Assembly: GCA_028699715.1 (NCBI GenBank)
Contig: JAQVUC010000033.1
Coordinates: 1 to 8,794, forward strand
Origin: Anaerolineaceae bacterium
Lineage (GTDB): Bacteria > Chloroflexota > Anaerolineae > Anaerolineales > Anaerolineaceae
DNA: 8,794 bases
Direction: 5' to 3'
Below are positions 1-6,623 of the stretch, piece after piece. The position numbers and the translations under genes were made by a program. The notes under the pieces were generated by a model that saw only the letters and a program-made list of their open reading frames with translations, was not told where the DNA came from and made no database searches. Each line of letters opens with the position of its first letter. Position 1 is the first letter of the stretch.

Positions 1-283
1 CCTCTCTATTGTAGGTGTTGCTGAGCGAGAGCATGGGATGTTTGTGCGGGAACTGAAGGAAAGCATTGTTTTCGGGGGATATGTCGCTGCCTACCTGACG
101 GGTTGGGGAGTCGTCGCTGGCCAGGTCAGGAAACATTTTTTCAAGGGCAGTGAGTTCCTGCAGCAGCAAATCGTATTCAAAATCGGAAATATCGGGGGCA
201 TTCAGCACATAGTACTTACGGTTGTGCTCATGAAGCGTGTCTTTCAACTCCTTTATCCTGGCAACTGCCCTGCTGCGGTTCAT
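1..283 (-). CDS. ligA: NAD-dependent DNA ligase LigA, N-terminal part (cut by window edge)
   Basis: The first 94 codons are visible, starting at an ATG at 283-281 and leaving the window at base 1. LigA seals nicks in duplex DNA in the cytoplasm using NAD+, in replication and repair. The visible part is domain Ia, which binds the nicotinamide mononucleotide half of NAD+. The residues expected there are present: Y24, D34, Y37 and D38, in the pattern YYVLNAPDISDFEYD. The position of E. coli His23 is occupied by Y25. The next family blocks follow: DSPTRQVG at residues 58-65 and HKHPMLSLSNTYNRE at 80-94. The catalytic lysine, OB-fold, zinc finger and BRCT domain lie outside the window. An in-frame stop, which is the recQ stop itself, sits 27 nt upstream, so the start cannot lie much further up. 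No Shine-Dalgarno is visible. The gene is probably co-transcribed with recQ. The identification is firm although only about one seventh of the protein is seen. Confidence 0.93.
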   Translation of the reverse strand, partial: MNRSRAVARIKELKDTLHEHNRKYYVLNAPDISDFEYDLLLQELTALEKMFPDLASDDSPTRQVGSDISPENNAFLQFPHKHPMLSLSNTYNRE

Positions 284-310
284 GCGGTAAAGATACGAAG
301 TAGTTTGATA

Positions 311-2233
311 TTACGTATTGTGACCATTCCACTGAATGGTATCGTCTTTTATGAGAATTTCCCCGTTTTCTGCCATGGCACGCAGTACGTCCATTACCTG
401 TTCACCGGATTCGGAAAACAACAGGTCCAGCTGCTGGATGCGGAGCGGTCCGGTACGCAGAGTCCTGGTTATCTTGCCGGCGATTCTTTCGAATGTCTGA
501 CCCGGGTTCTCAATTCCCTGGCGTTGCAGGCAGACATCGCAGATTTCGCAGTCGTGTTTCATCCCTTCCCCAAAATAAGCCAGTAGTTGTTTGCTCCGGC
601 AGGGGGCCTCTGACTGGGCGTACTGCAGCATGGTTTCCATGCGCTTTGCATAGGCGTCTTTACGTTGCAGAAAAGTGGCGGGATTCAGGTAAACGTTGCC
701 TGGTTCCAGTCTGCCGGAATGCAGGAAAACCTGTGGAATTCTTTTTTTAGGTATGTACGAGATTACAGCCATCCGGGACAGGTTCAGGAGGTATTCGGCA
801 ATGACCCCCGGTGCCATGCGGCTGGTTTTGGCCAGGTACTGTTCTTCAATAGAGACAAAACCGTTGAACAGCCCTGTGTAGGTACGCAAAAGCAGTTTTA
901 TGAAGGTATCCAGTCCCGGGTTGGCTATCTGCACACGGTAGAGTTCATCGCGGCTTACTCGGAACATGATGCGGGAAGGATTGTCTACTTCCTCTGTCAG
1001 GGATATGTATCCTTCCTGTTCCAGGCATTGCAGCGCGTACCAAAGGGTCGAGGGATGTTTCCTGCAGCGTTTGGCAAAATCTTCCACCCTGAAGTCGAAT
1101 TGCTGCTCGGCCCCTTCTCCGTAGGCAAGACCCAGGAAGTCGTAGAGATTCTGGTAGGTCTCTCTGATTAGCTCAGGGTCGGGGAATGAAAGCGTAAAGA
1201 TCTGCCGCATCCGTTTGGCGTCTGATGGATTGAATAGCAGTACGGCGTAAGCTTTCTTGCCATCCCTGCCGGCCCTGCCGGCTTCCTGAAAGTAAGCCTC
1301 GGGGGAATCAGGGGGGTCAAAATGGCAGACAAAACGGACATCCGGCTTGTCAATACCCATTCCAAAAGCGTTGGTTGATACCATGATGCGGGTTTCCCCC
1401 CTTTTCCATGACTGTTGCTTGGATGACCTGATGCGGGAATCCATTCCCGCATGGTAGGCATCGGCTTTTAGTTCGTTAAAAATCAGGAACTCTGCCACAT
1501 CCTCGGCTTTTTTCCTTTCCCGTACGTAAACCAGCCCGGTTCCCTCCACACCTTTTGCAATCCGGAGGAGCTGTCCCAGTTTGTCCTCGGTTTTCCTGAC
1601 CACATAGGCAAGGTTGGGGCGTTCATAGGAACTTTGGAAAACTTGGCTGTTTTTGCGGAAGCGAAGCTTCTCCCTGATATCTTCCACCACTTGGGTGGTT
1701 GCCGTGGCTGTAAGCGCCATGAAGGGAACATCGGGGAACAATTCCCGGAACGATGCTATGCGCAGGTAAGAGGGACGAAAGTCATATCCCCACTGGGAGA
1801 TACAGTGGGCTTCGTCAACCACCAGCATGGAGGGGGTCATTTTCTGCACGCGTACCCGGAACAATTCGGTGCCTAGCCGTTCCGGAGAAAGGTACAGGAA
1901 TTTATAGGAACCGTAAACTGCGTTGTCCAGGGCGATATCTATTTCGTACGGACTCATGCCCGAGTGTACGCAAAGCGCTTTTATGCCAATTGATTTGAGC
2001 TTTTCAACCTGGTCTTTCATCAGAGCAATGAGCGGTGTGACCACTATGCATATACCGTCCATGAGCATTGCGGGGACCTGGAAGCAGATAGATTTACCGC
2101 CACCGGTGGGCAAAAGAGCTAACGTATCCGTTCCCTGGTAAATGGAAGAGATGATGTCTTCCTGGGTATCGCGGAACGAATTATAACCCCAATACCGGAG
2201 CAGGGTCTGCAGGAATATTTCTTGTTGTTTCAT
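311..2233 (-). CDS. recQ: RecQ-family ATP-dependent 3'-5' DNA helicase
   Basis: This 640-residue superfamily 2 helicase unwinds DNA in recombinational repair and replication-fork rescue. The motifs are in order: motif 0 with Q24; Walker A TGGGKS at 43-48 (K47); DEAH at 140-143 followed by the RecQ aromatic loop HCISQWGYDFRPSY; motif III ALTATAT at 173-179; motif V FGMGIDKPDVR at 290-300; and motif VI QEAGRAGRDG at 316-325. A four-cysteine zinc site follows at C545, C562, C565 and C568, with the same internal spacing as E. coli RecQ (C380, C397, C400, C403). It sits about 165 residues further from the N-terminus than in E. coli. The intervening 350-540 region looks helical and winged-helix-like. 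After the zinc site only a short, possibly winged-helix tail (about 580-636) is present, and there is no HRDC domain. The ATG at 2233 is preceded at a sensible distance by a strong Bacteroidota promoter. ligA follows 27 nt downstream. Bacteroidota often carry more than one RecQ paralogue, so recQ is a family-level symbol. Confidence 0.95.
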   Translation of the reverse strand: MKQQEIFLQTLLRYWGYNSFRDTQEDIISSIYQGTDTLALLPTGGGKSICFQVPAMLMDGICIVVTPLIALMKDQVEKLKSIGIKALCVHSGMSPYEIDIALDNAVYGSYKFLYLSPERLGTELFRVRVQKMTPSMLVVDEAHCISQWGYDFRPSYLRIASFRELFPDVPFMALTATATTQVVEDIREKLRFRKNSQVFQSSYERPNLAYVVRKTEDKLGQLLRIAKGVEGTGLVYVRERKKAEDVAEFLIFNELKADAYHAGMDSRIRSSKQQSWKRGETRIMVSTNAFGMGIDKPDVRFVCHFDPPDSPEAYFQEAGRAGRDGKKAYAVLLFNPSDAKRMRQIFTLSFPDPELIRETYQNLYDFLGLAYGEGAEQQFDFRVEDFAKRCRKHPSTLWYALQCLEQEGYISLTEEVDNPSRIMFRVSRDELYRVQIANPGLDTFIKLLLRTYTGLFNGFVSIEEQYLAKTSRMAPGVIAEYLLNLSRMAVISYIPKKRIPQVFLHSGRLEPGNVYLNPATFLQRKDAYAKRMETMLQYAQSEAPCRSKQLLAYFGEGMKHDCEICDVCLQRQGIENPGQTFERIAGKITRTLRTGPLRIQQLDLLFSESGEQVMDVLRAMAENGEILIKDDTIQWNGHNT

Positions 2234-2253
2234 GCCCGTCGTGCCTTCTGTTG

Positions 2254-2283
2254 CAAAGATAAATAAAATGAGTATCTTCGCAA
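2254..2283 (-). promoter_or_regulatory. Bacteroidota-type promoter for recQ-ligA
   Basis: Read on the minus strand, TATCTTTG at 2261-2254 matches the Bacteroidota -7 consensus TAnnTTTG exactly. A TTG at 2283-2281 lies 19 nt upstream, the expected spacing for the -33 element. Transcription would start near 2247, leaving a 5' leader of roughly 14 nt before the recQ ATG at 2233. This is the best promoter in the window. It supports both the recQ start and the assignment of the DNA to the Bacteroidota. Confidence 0.7.
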
Positions 2284-2307
2284 GTTAACATAGAAAGACG
2301 GATTTTA

Positions 2308-2315
2308 TAGTTTTT
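2308..2315 (+). promoter_or_regulatory. Weak candidate -7 element for pckA
   Basis: TAGTTTTT differs from the Bacteroidota -7 motif TAnnTTTG at the last base, and no clear TTG lies at the -33 position (TTA at 2285-2287). It is the closest match in the 103-bp divergent region between recQ and pckA (2234-2336). The rest of that region is A/T-rich (2301-2332), as is usual just upstream of Bacteroidota starts. A catabolite-responsive activator site would be plausible for pckA, but I could not identify one. Confidence 0.25.
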
Positions 2316-2336
2316 AATTTTATTAATTAATTGACA

Positions 2337-3929
2337 ATGAGCAAAATAGACTTATCCAAGTATGGAATTTCCCATGTTGATGAAATTGTTTACAACCCTT
2401 CCTATGAAACTTTGTTCCAGGCAGAAATGGACCCCGCCAACGAAGGATTCGAGAAAGGAACACTGACCAAAACGGGCGCAGTTAATGTACGGACCGGAGT
2501 CTTTACCGGCCGCTCTCCCAAGGACAAGTATATTGTAAAAGACGCAACCACTGAAAACACCATCTGGTGGGATGGTGTGATCAATAAGCCAATTTCTACG
2601 GATGTCTGGAGTTCGCTCAAGGGTCTGGCCCAGGATCAGCTTAGCGGCAAAAAGAAACTTTATGTGGTGGATGCATTTTGCGGCACCAATCCAGATACCC
2701 GCCTGAAAGTGCGTTTTATCATGGAAGTCGCATGGCAGGCACACTTTGTGACAAACATGTTTATCCGTCCTTCCGGTTACGAACTGGATCATTTTGGAGA
2801 ACCCGATTTTGTCCTGGTCAACGCTTCCAAAACCACCAATCCCCATTGGAAAGAACAGGGGCTTCATTCGGACGTGTTCATTGTCTTCAACCTGACCGAG
2901 CGCATGGCTGTGATTGGTGGCAGCTGGTATGGCGGTGAAATGAAGAAAGGGATCTTTTCCATCATGAACTATTACCTTCCCCTGAGGGGTATTGCCTCTA
3001 TGCACTGCTCTGCCAACGTGGGCGAGGAGGGAGATGTGGCTGTATTCTTTGGCCTGTCGGGAACCGGCAAAACCACATTGTCGGCCGACCCGAAACGTTA
3101 CCTTATAGGGGATGATGAACATGGCTGGGATGACCACGGCGTATTCAATTATGAAGGTGGCTGCTATGCCAAATGCATTGACCTAAGCCAGGAAAAAGAA
3201 CCCGATATCTGGAAAGCCATCCGCCGCGATGCCCTGCTGGAGAACGTCACCATTTTGCCGGACGGCACCCCTGATTATGCAGACGGATCGGTCACAGAAA
3301 ATACCCGTGTGTCCTATCCCATATACCATATCAACAAGATCGTCCTTCCCTCCAAGGCCGGCCATGCCAAAAAAGTCATTTACCTTTCTGCCGATGCCTA
3401 CGGCGTTTTGCCTCCGGTTTCCATTCTGGATGAAAAGCAGGCACAGTATCACTTCCTGTGCGGTTATACCTCCAAACTGGCAGGGACCGAACGCGGCATC
3501 ACTGAACCTTTACCTTCTTTCTCGGCAGCCTTTGGCGAGGCTTTCCTGACCGTGCACCCGACCATTTATGCCAAAAACCTGGTCAGAAAGATGAAAGAAA
3601 ACGGAGCCAAAGCATACCTGGTGAACACGGGATGGAACGGTACCGGCAAACGCATTTCCCTGAAGGACACGCGGGCTATCATAGACGCCATCCTGAACGG
3701 AAGCATTGACAAAGCCCCCACAAAGCACATTCCCGTTATGAATCTGACCATTCCTGTCACATTGCCCAAGGTGTCGGAAGGTATCCTGGATCCGCGTGAT
3801 ACCTACCAGGACGTCAAGGAATGGGAGAAGAAAGCTTTATCACTGGCTGCAAAGTACATCAAGAACTTTGAGAAGTATTGCGACAACGATGCTGCACGCC
3901 AGCTGGTGGCTTCCGGTCCTCAGGTATAG
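2337..3929 (+). CDS. pckA: Phosphoenolpyruvate carboxykinase (ATP)
   Basis: This 530-residue enzyme interconverts oxaloacetate + ATP and PEP + CO2 + ADP in the cytoplasm. In succinate-forming Bacteroidota it commonly runs towards oxaloacetate, fixing CO2 and making ATP. Length and motifs match the ATP-type family (E. coli PckA is 540 residues). The substrate arginine is R59 in [10 protein letters not shown]. Metal ligands corresponding to E. coli K213 and H232 are K204 ([10 protein letters not shown]) and H223 (MHCSANVG), with identical spacing. The P-loop GLSGTGKT is at 239-246 (K245). The kinase-2 metal site is D259-D260 in LIGDDEHGW. The nucleotide-site block [10 protein letters not shown] is further on. 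All catalytic residues appear intact. I chose the ATG at 2337 because it begins [10 protein letters not shown]; the in-frame TTG at 2331 is a possible but unlikely alternative. The gene stands alone, divergent from recQ, and its stop is 3 bp from the stop of the opposing phosphofructokinase gene. Confidence 0.98.
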   Translation: MSKIDLSKYGISHVDEIVYNPSYETLFQAEMDPANEGFEKGTLTKTGAVNVRTGVFTGRSPKDKYIVKDATTENTIWWDGVINKPISTDVWSSLKGLAQDQLSGKKKLYVVDAFCGTNPDTRLKVRFIMEVAWQAHFVTNMFIRPSGYELDHFGEPDFVLVNASKTTNPHWKEQGLHSDVFIVFNLTERMAVIGGSWYGGEMKKGIFSIMNYYLPLRGIASMHCSANVGEEGDVAVFFGLSGTGKTTLSADPKRYLIGDDEHGWDDHGVFNYEGGCYAKCIDLSQEKEPDIWKAIRRDALLENVTILPDGTPDYADGSVTENTRVSYPIYHINKIVLPSKAGHAKKVIYLSADAYGVLPPVSILDEKQAQYHFLCGYTSKLAGTERGITEPLPSFSAAFGEAFLTVHPTIYAKNLVRKMKENGAKAYLVNTGWNGTGKRISLKDTRAIIDAILNGSIDKAPTKHIPVMNLTIPVTLPKVSEGILDPRDTYQDVKEWEKKALSLAAKYIKNFEKYCDNDAARQLVASGPQV

Positions 3930-3932
3930 TCC

Positions 3933-5174
3933 CTAAAATTTCAGGATCTTGTGAAAGTCGAATTCCCCGGGATTGGGAACGATGGCTTTGGCGGCCTCGT
4001 AGTCCTCTTCAGTAATATAGTCCATGATATGTTTCATGTAGAACTGGACCTCTTGTGATTTCATATTTACAATGCGGGGAGGGATCTTCCCGGTAGCCGG
4101 ATCCTGCAGGTCCTGAAGGAATAGCGGAATGATCTTGCCGTTTCCGTCCCGGCATACCATGCAACCGCTTACTCCTTTGGTGAACAATTCATATACTCCC
4201 ATTCCCAGCATGGAACAATACTCCAGGTCAAAGGATTTTGGCGTGATGCAACGGACTTCATAACCTACTTCCACAGGCCGTGTCTTAACCTTGACACCCA
4301 GTTCTTTAAATTTTTTCTCTACCAGGTTGTCAATGATGTGGGACTTTGAAATCTTGCCCAGTTCCGGATGGCCGTGTGCATCGTATGTAAATGCAATGCC
4401 GGCATTCTTTACGTCTTCTTCTGAAAGATTCTGGAAAACGCCTTCCGAGATCATGATACAGCCGTAAGAAATGTTACGGATCTGGCGTTTTATGACTGAA
4501 GAAACGATCAGGTTCACGATCTTGTCTATGCTAATCTGGGTTTTGTAGAACATCTCGGAAATGATGATCATGGGAAAATGGCAGGAAGAACCTATACCGA
4601 AAGCCAGGTGCCCTGCAGAACGGCCCATGGCCGTTACTATAAACCAGTTTTCACTGGTGCGGGCATCTTCGTATACGGTTCGTCCCAGGTCTGTACCCTG
4701 CGCCTTGGCACTCTGATAGCCGAAGGTGGGGATTCCTTCCGGCAGGGGCAGGTCGTTATCTATAGTTTTGGGAACGTGTATGTTGGCAATGTTATACTGT
4801 TTCTGAACCAGAAATTTTGAAATGCGGTTTGCCGTGGAAGCGGTGTCGTCTCCTCCGACGGTAACCAACAGCTTCACGTCGTTTTCCGTAAAGAAATCCA
4901 GGTTAAAGCGTTTTTCAAAATCCTCGTCTGTAGGTTTGAAACGGCTCATGCGCAGGTATGATCCCCCCCGGTTGAAAAGCATATCGGCTTTGTCAAAATC
5001 CATGTCCTCCTGCCGGCATTTCTCTTTGCAAAACAGTCCTGTATAACCTCCGTGAAGGCCAATAATACGGTATCCCTTGGTAATGAACGTTTTAGTAATA
5101 GTACATACTACCGTGTTGATTCCGGGAGCGGGTCCGCCACCACATAGTATGGCTACTGAAGGTTGTTTATCCAT
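3933..5174 (-). CDS. pfp: Pyrophosphate-dependent 6-phosphofructokinase
   Basis: This 413-residue cytoplasmic glycolytic enzyme phosphorylates fructose 6-phosphate to fructose 1,6-bisphosphate. The sequence indicates PPi rather than ATP as phosphoryl donor. The phosphate-binding loop is GGGPAPGIN at 12-20. The donor-site motif is GGDD at 107-110, where ATP enzymes have GGDG; that second Asp and the Lys in PKTIDND (K136) are the established PPi-type markers. D139 of TIDND is the expected catalytic base, and MGRSAGHLA (183-191) is the substrate-binding MGR motif. At 413 residues it is longer than the ~320-residue bacterial ATP enzyme, as is normal for this PPi-type group. The ATG at 5174 gives the family N-terminus directly. 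The gene lies 45 bp downstream of maf on the same strand, so it may be co-transcribed with kdsC-maf or have its own weak promoter. PPi-type enzymes are reversible and can serve both glycolysis and gluconeogenesis. The donor assignment rests on motif residues only. The symbol pfp is functional; related genes are often labelled pfkA. Confidence 0.93.
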   Translation of the reverse strand: MDKQPSVAILCGGGPAPGINTVVCTITKTFITKGYRIIGLHGGYTGLFCKEKCRQEDMDFDKADMLFNRGGSYLRMSRFKPTDEDFEKRFNLDFFTENDVKLLVTVGGDDTASTANRISKFLVQKQYNIANIHVPKTIDNDLPLPEGIPTFGYQSAKAQGTDLGRTVYEDARTSENWFIVTAMGRSAGHLAFGIGSSCHFPMIIISEMFYKTQISIDKIVNLIVSSVIKRQIRNISYGCIMISEGVFQNLSEEDVKNAGIAFTYDAHGHPELGKISKSHIIDNLVEKKFKELGVKVKTRPVEVGYEVRCITPKSFDLEYCSMLGMGVYELFTKGVSGCMVCRDGNGKIIPLFLQDLQDPATGKIPPRIVNMKSQEVQFYMKHIMDYITEEDYEAAKAIVPNPGEFDFHKILKF

Positions 5175-5196
5175 AACTGATCTATTTAGGAAAAAG

Positions 5197-5204
5197 TAAA
5201 TTTA
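5197..5204 (-). promoter_or_regulatory. Weak candidate -7 element upstream of PPi-phosphofructokinase
   Basis: On the minus strand, TAAATTTA lies in the A/T-rich 45-bp gap between the maf stop and the phosphofructokinase ATG. It matches TAnnTTTG except for the last base. The -33 position reads TTC rather than TTG (5226-5224). A start near 5190 would give a leader of about 16 nt. It could be an internal promoter, or simply AT-rich spacer in an operon. Confidence 0.25.
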
Positions 5205-5219
5205 AAGAAAAATTTGTGC

Positions 5220-6014
5220 TTAAGAAAATGAAATAACATGAAGTTTTTTAAGATATTTCCACAGCAAGTGGACGGGGAATCCCATAACATTGAAATAGCT
5301 GCCTTCAATACGCTCAATACCAATATATCCTATCCATTCCTGCACTCCGTAGGAACCAGCTTTGTCGTAAGGCTTGTATTTGTTGACATAATACCGGATT
5401 TCTTCCGGTAGCAGGGGCATGAACCAGACCAGAGAAGTATCAGAAAAAACGATGGGGCCGGGGTGTGTTCTCTGATCTCCAAAACGAAGGCATATTCCAG
5501 TGATGACCTTGTGACAGCTGCCCGAAAGTTGTTCCAGCATCCGGTACGCTTCCCGTGCCGAGGCGGGTTTTCCAAGAACCCTCCAACGTGTGTCTGTGCC
5601 ACTGGCCGCGGTTTGCACCCCGGTTCCGGATTGCGCTTCACGCCCGGTTTGCACCCCGGTTCCGGATTGCGCTTCACGCCCGGTTTGCACCCCGGTTTCG
5701 GATTGCTCTTCGGCTCCGGTGTGGGCCTCGGCAAGGACTTCAGAAAAGACAAGCGTATCGGCTGTGATCAAAAGCTCATCGGCTTTGAGAGGCCTTGGAA
5801 AGGCCATGGACTTTGTCCTGGCCAGCAGAAGGGGTATTTCCAGGGGATTGGCACCCTGCAGATAAGGAGATCCTTCGGGGTTGGCACCTGAAGGGAGGGT
5901 GATTGTTTCCGGTACGTTGACCGGTTCTACTGTGAAAGGCAGGTCTGTACCTTTCAGAAGCTGTTGTCTTCTGGGAGAGGCCGAGCCGAGAATAATCCTG
6001 CAGGTTGTGTTCAT
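5220..6014 (-). CDS. maf: Maf/YhdE-family nucleotide pyrophosphatase with expanded loop
   Basis: Maf proteins hydrolyse dTTP, UTP and modified pyrimidine nucleotides to the monophosphate and PPi, a house-cleaning role. Family landmarks are the N-terminal phosphate loop SASPRR (11-16), the catalytic Asp D86 in ITADT, LGKP (147-150), the LSGSCHKVITG block (163-173), and DKAGSYGVQEWIG (217-229) followed by GSYFNVMGFP (238-247). The protein is 264 residues, against ~190-200 for the family. About 51 extra residues lie between D86 and G148 (62 apart, against 11 in B. subtilis Maf). They are made largely of a 12-residue Gly/Gln/Thr/Glu repeat encoded by a 36-bp DNA repeat. A smaller insertion at 42-62 carries two GANPxxxPxL units. 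All catalytic motifs remain, so the enzyme may be active. The ATG at 6014 fits both the family N-terminus and the 4-bp gap after the kdsC-like gene; an ATG at 6059 would overlap that gene. Confidence 0.92.
   Translation of the reverse strand: MNTTCRIILGSASPRRQQLLKGTDLPFTVEPVNVPETITLPSGANPEGSPYLQGANPLEIPLLLARTKSMAFPRPLKADELLITADTLVFSEVLAEAHTGAEEQSETGVQTGREAQSGTGVQTGREAQSGTGVQTAASGTDTRWRVLGKPASAREAYRMLEQLSGSCHKVITGICLRFGDQRTHPGPIVFSDTSLVWFMPLLPEEIRYYVNKYKPYDKAGSYGVQEWIGYIGIERIEGSYFNVMGFPVHLLWKYLKKLHVISFS
5609..5716. repeat. 36-bp tandem repeat (three units) inside maf
   Basis: Three head-to-tail 36-bp units lie at 5609-5644, 5645-5680 and 5681-5716. The first two are identical over all 36 bases. 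The third matches through most of its length and diverges at its right end, and a more decayed trace (CGGTGTGGGC) continues from 5717. On the coding strand the unit encodes GREAQSGTGVQT, twelve residues, so copy-number changes keep the frame. The array is GC-rich and looks like a minisatellite. The perfect identity of two units suggests recent duplication or homogenisation. Confidence 0.95.
5843..5888. repeat. Decayed 33-bp tandem duplication inside maf
   Basis: GGGGATTGGCACC at 5843-5855 and GGGGTTGGCACC at 5877-5888 are offset by about 33 bp. In the protein this corresponds to GANPEGSPYL and GANPLEIPLL, 11 residues apart, sharing G, A, N, P, P and L at equivalent positions. A Bacteroides-type Maf has roughly 13 fewer residues here, so an old in-frame duplication is a reasonable reading. 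The match is short, so chance resemblance is not excluded. Confidence 0.5.
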
Positions 6015-6018
6015 TTTT

Positions 6019-6567
6019 TTACTCAGAAGCCGCTTCCAGCATATCCTCCGGAATGTCATCCGTTTCTTTATACCACTTGCCTTGCAGTCGCATTACCTGT
6101 TCCACAAAATCACGTACACAGCCTTTCCCTCCGGGAAAAGGAGAAATGTACTGTGCCAGGTGGCGTACTTCGGTCGCTGCATCGGAAGGGCAGAAGGAGA
6201 GTCCGCATATCTTCATGGGAGGTATATCGGGTATGTCATCTCCTGCATAGGCTACCTGAGAAGGAGATAAGTTATATTTTGTGCAAAATTCACGAAATGC
6301 AGGCAATTTGTCCCGTGCTCCTGAAAAGATGTCTTTTACACCAAGATTTCTGTACCGGATTTCAACGGAAGGTGAAACACCCCCGGTGATGATGGCTACC
6401 GGATAGCCGTGTTCTATGGCCACACGGATGGCATAACCATCGCGTGCGTAATGTGTGCGGAAAAGGTCCCCGTCTGGTAGGGAAATAACACCGCCGTCTG
6501 TGAGAACTCCATCTACATCAAATGCAAATGCCTTGATATTATGAAGTTTGCTTTTATAGTTACCCAT
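6019..6567 (-). CDS. kdsC: KdsC-like 3-deoxy-D-manno-octulosonate 8-phosphate phosphatase (HAD family)
   Basis: This 182-residue HAD phosphatase of the cap-less KdsC type would remove phosphate from Kdo-8-P in the pathway to the Kdo sugar of lipopolysaccharide inner core. Motif I is FDVDGVLTDG (16-25), with nucleophile D17 and acid/base D19. Motif II is the threonine in IITGG (59-63). The motif III lysine is K87 in ARDK. Motif IV is GDDIPD (109-114). The C-terminal loop GGKGCVRD (146-153) resembles the GGKGAxRE tail that closes over the active site in KdsC tetramers. Length is normal for the family (~170-190). The ATG at 6567 follows an A/T-rich leader. maf begins 4 bp after the stop, which implies a shared transcript. 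The pairing of this gene with maf is, as far as I recall, common in Bacteroidales. Related HAD phosphatases act on other sugar phosphates, so the exact substrate is inferred. Confidence 0.9.
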   Translation of the reverse strand: MGNYKSKLHNIKAFAFDVDGVLTDGGVISLPDGDLFRTHYARDGYAIRVAIEHGYPVAIITGGVSPSVEIRYRNLGVKDIFSGARDKLPAFREFCTKYNLSPSQVAYAGDDIPDIPPMKICGLSFCPSDAATEVRHLAQYISPFPGGKGCVRDFVEQVMRLQGKWYKETDDIPEDMLEAASE

Positions 6568-6586
6568 ATGTCTGTTTTAACATCCG

Positions 6587-6594
6587 CAAAGTTA
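6587..6594 (-). promoter_or_regulatory. -7 element for the kdsC-maf-pfp group
   Basis: On the minus strand TAACTTTG is an exact match to TAnnTTTG, 20 bp upstream of the kdsC-like ATG. A start near 6580 would give a leader of ~13 nt. The -33 position (about 6614-6616) reads CTT rather than TTG, so the upstream element is weak. It lies only 2 bp from the opposing -7 motif at 6597-6604. Confidence 0.5.
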
Positions 6595-6596
6595 AT

Positions 6597-6604
6597 TATA
6601 TTTG
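6597..6604 (+). promoter_or_regulatory. -7 element for the lipoprotein gene
   Basis: TATATTTG is an exact match to the Bacteroidota -7 motif. It lies 20 bp upstream of the lipoprotein ATG at 6624, and transcription would start near 6611. The -33 position (6575-6577) reads TTT rather than TTG. It is divergent to, and almost touching, the motif for the kdsC-like gene. Confidence 0.5.
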
Positions 6605-6623
6605 CACAAGTAAAAGATATGGC

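Noticed and set aside
38..586. A 182-codon plus-strand frame across the recQ-ligA junction
   Set aside because: It is antisense to the well-supported ligA N-terminus and recQ C-terminus and shows no family features.
2331..2336. TTGACA, a perfect E. coli-type -35 box, and TTG as an alternative pckA start
   Set aside because: It abuts the pckA ATG, so a promoter using it would start inside the gene, and Bacteroidota primary sigma factor uses a different consensus. The TTG start would add only two residues.
2352..3137. A 261-codon open frame on the minus strand, antisense to pckA
   Set aside because: It lies wholly inside a clearly coding, motif-complete pckA, has no recognisable motifs, and is best explained as a by-product of pckA codon bias.
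3900..3960. Shared bidirectional terminator between pckA and the phosphofructokinase gene
   Set aside because: I looked for an inverted repeat flanked by T/A runs and found no stem of useful length.
5609..5716. Possible CRISPR array, because of the regular 36-bp period
   Set aside because: The units abut directly with no unique spacers, are in frame within a coding gene, and no cas genes are nearby.
5330..5752. A 140-codon minus-strand frame containing KPG-rich repeats
   Set aside because: It is the 36-bp maf repeat read in another frame; the repeat has no stops in several frames. The Maf frame has all the family motifs.
5463..5891. Plus-strand frames with Arg/Phe/Pro-rich repeats over the maf array
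   Set aside because: They are antisense readings of the same minisatellite, without an independent start context or domain.
6015..6059. Upstream ATG at 6059 as the maf start
   Set aside because: It would add 15 basic residues before the conserved Maf N-terminus and overlap the kdsC-like gene; the ATG at 6014 fits the family and leaves a 4-bp gap.
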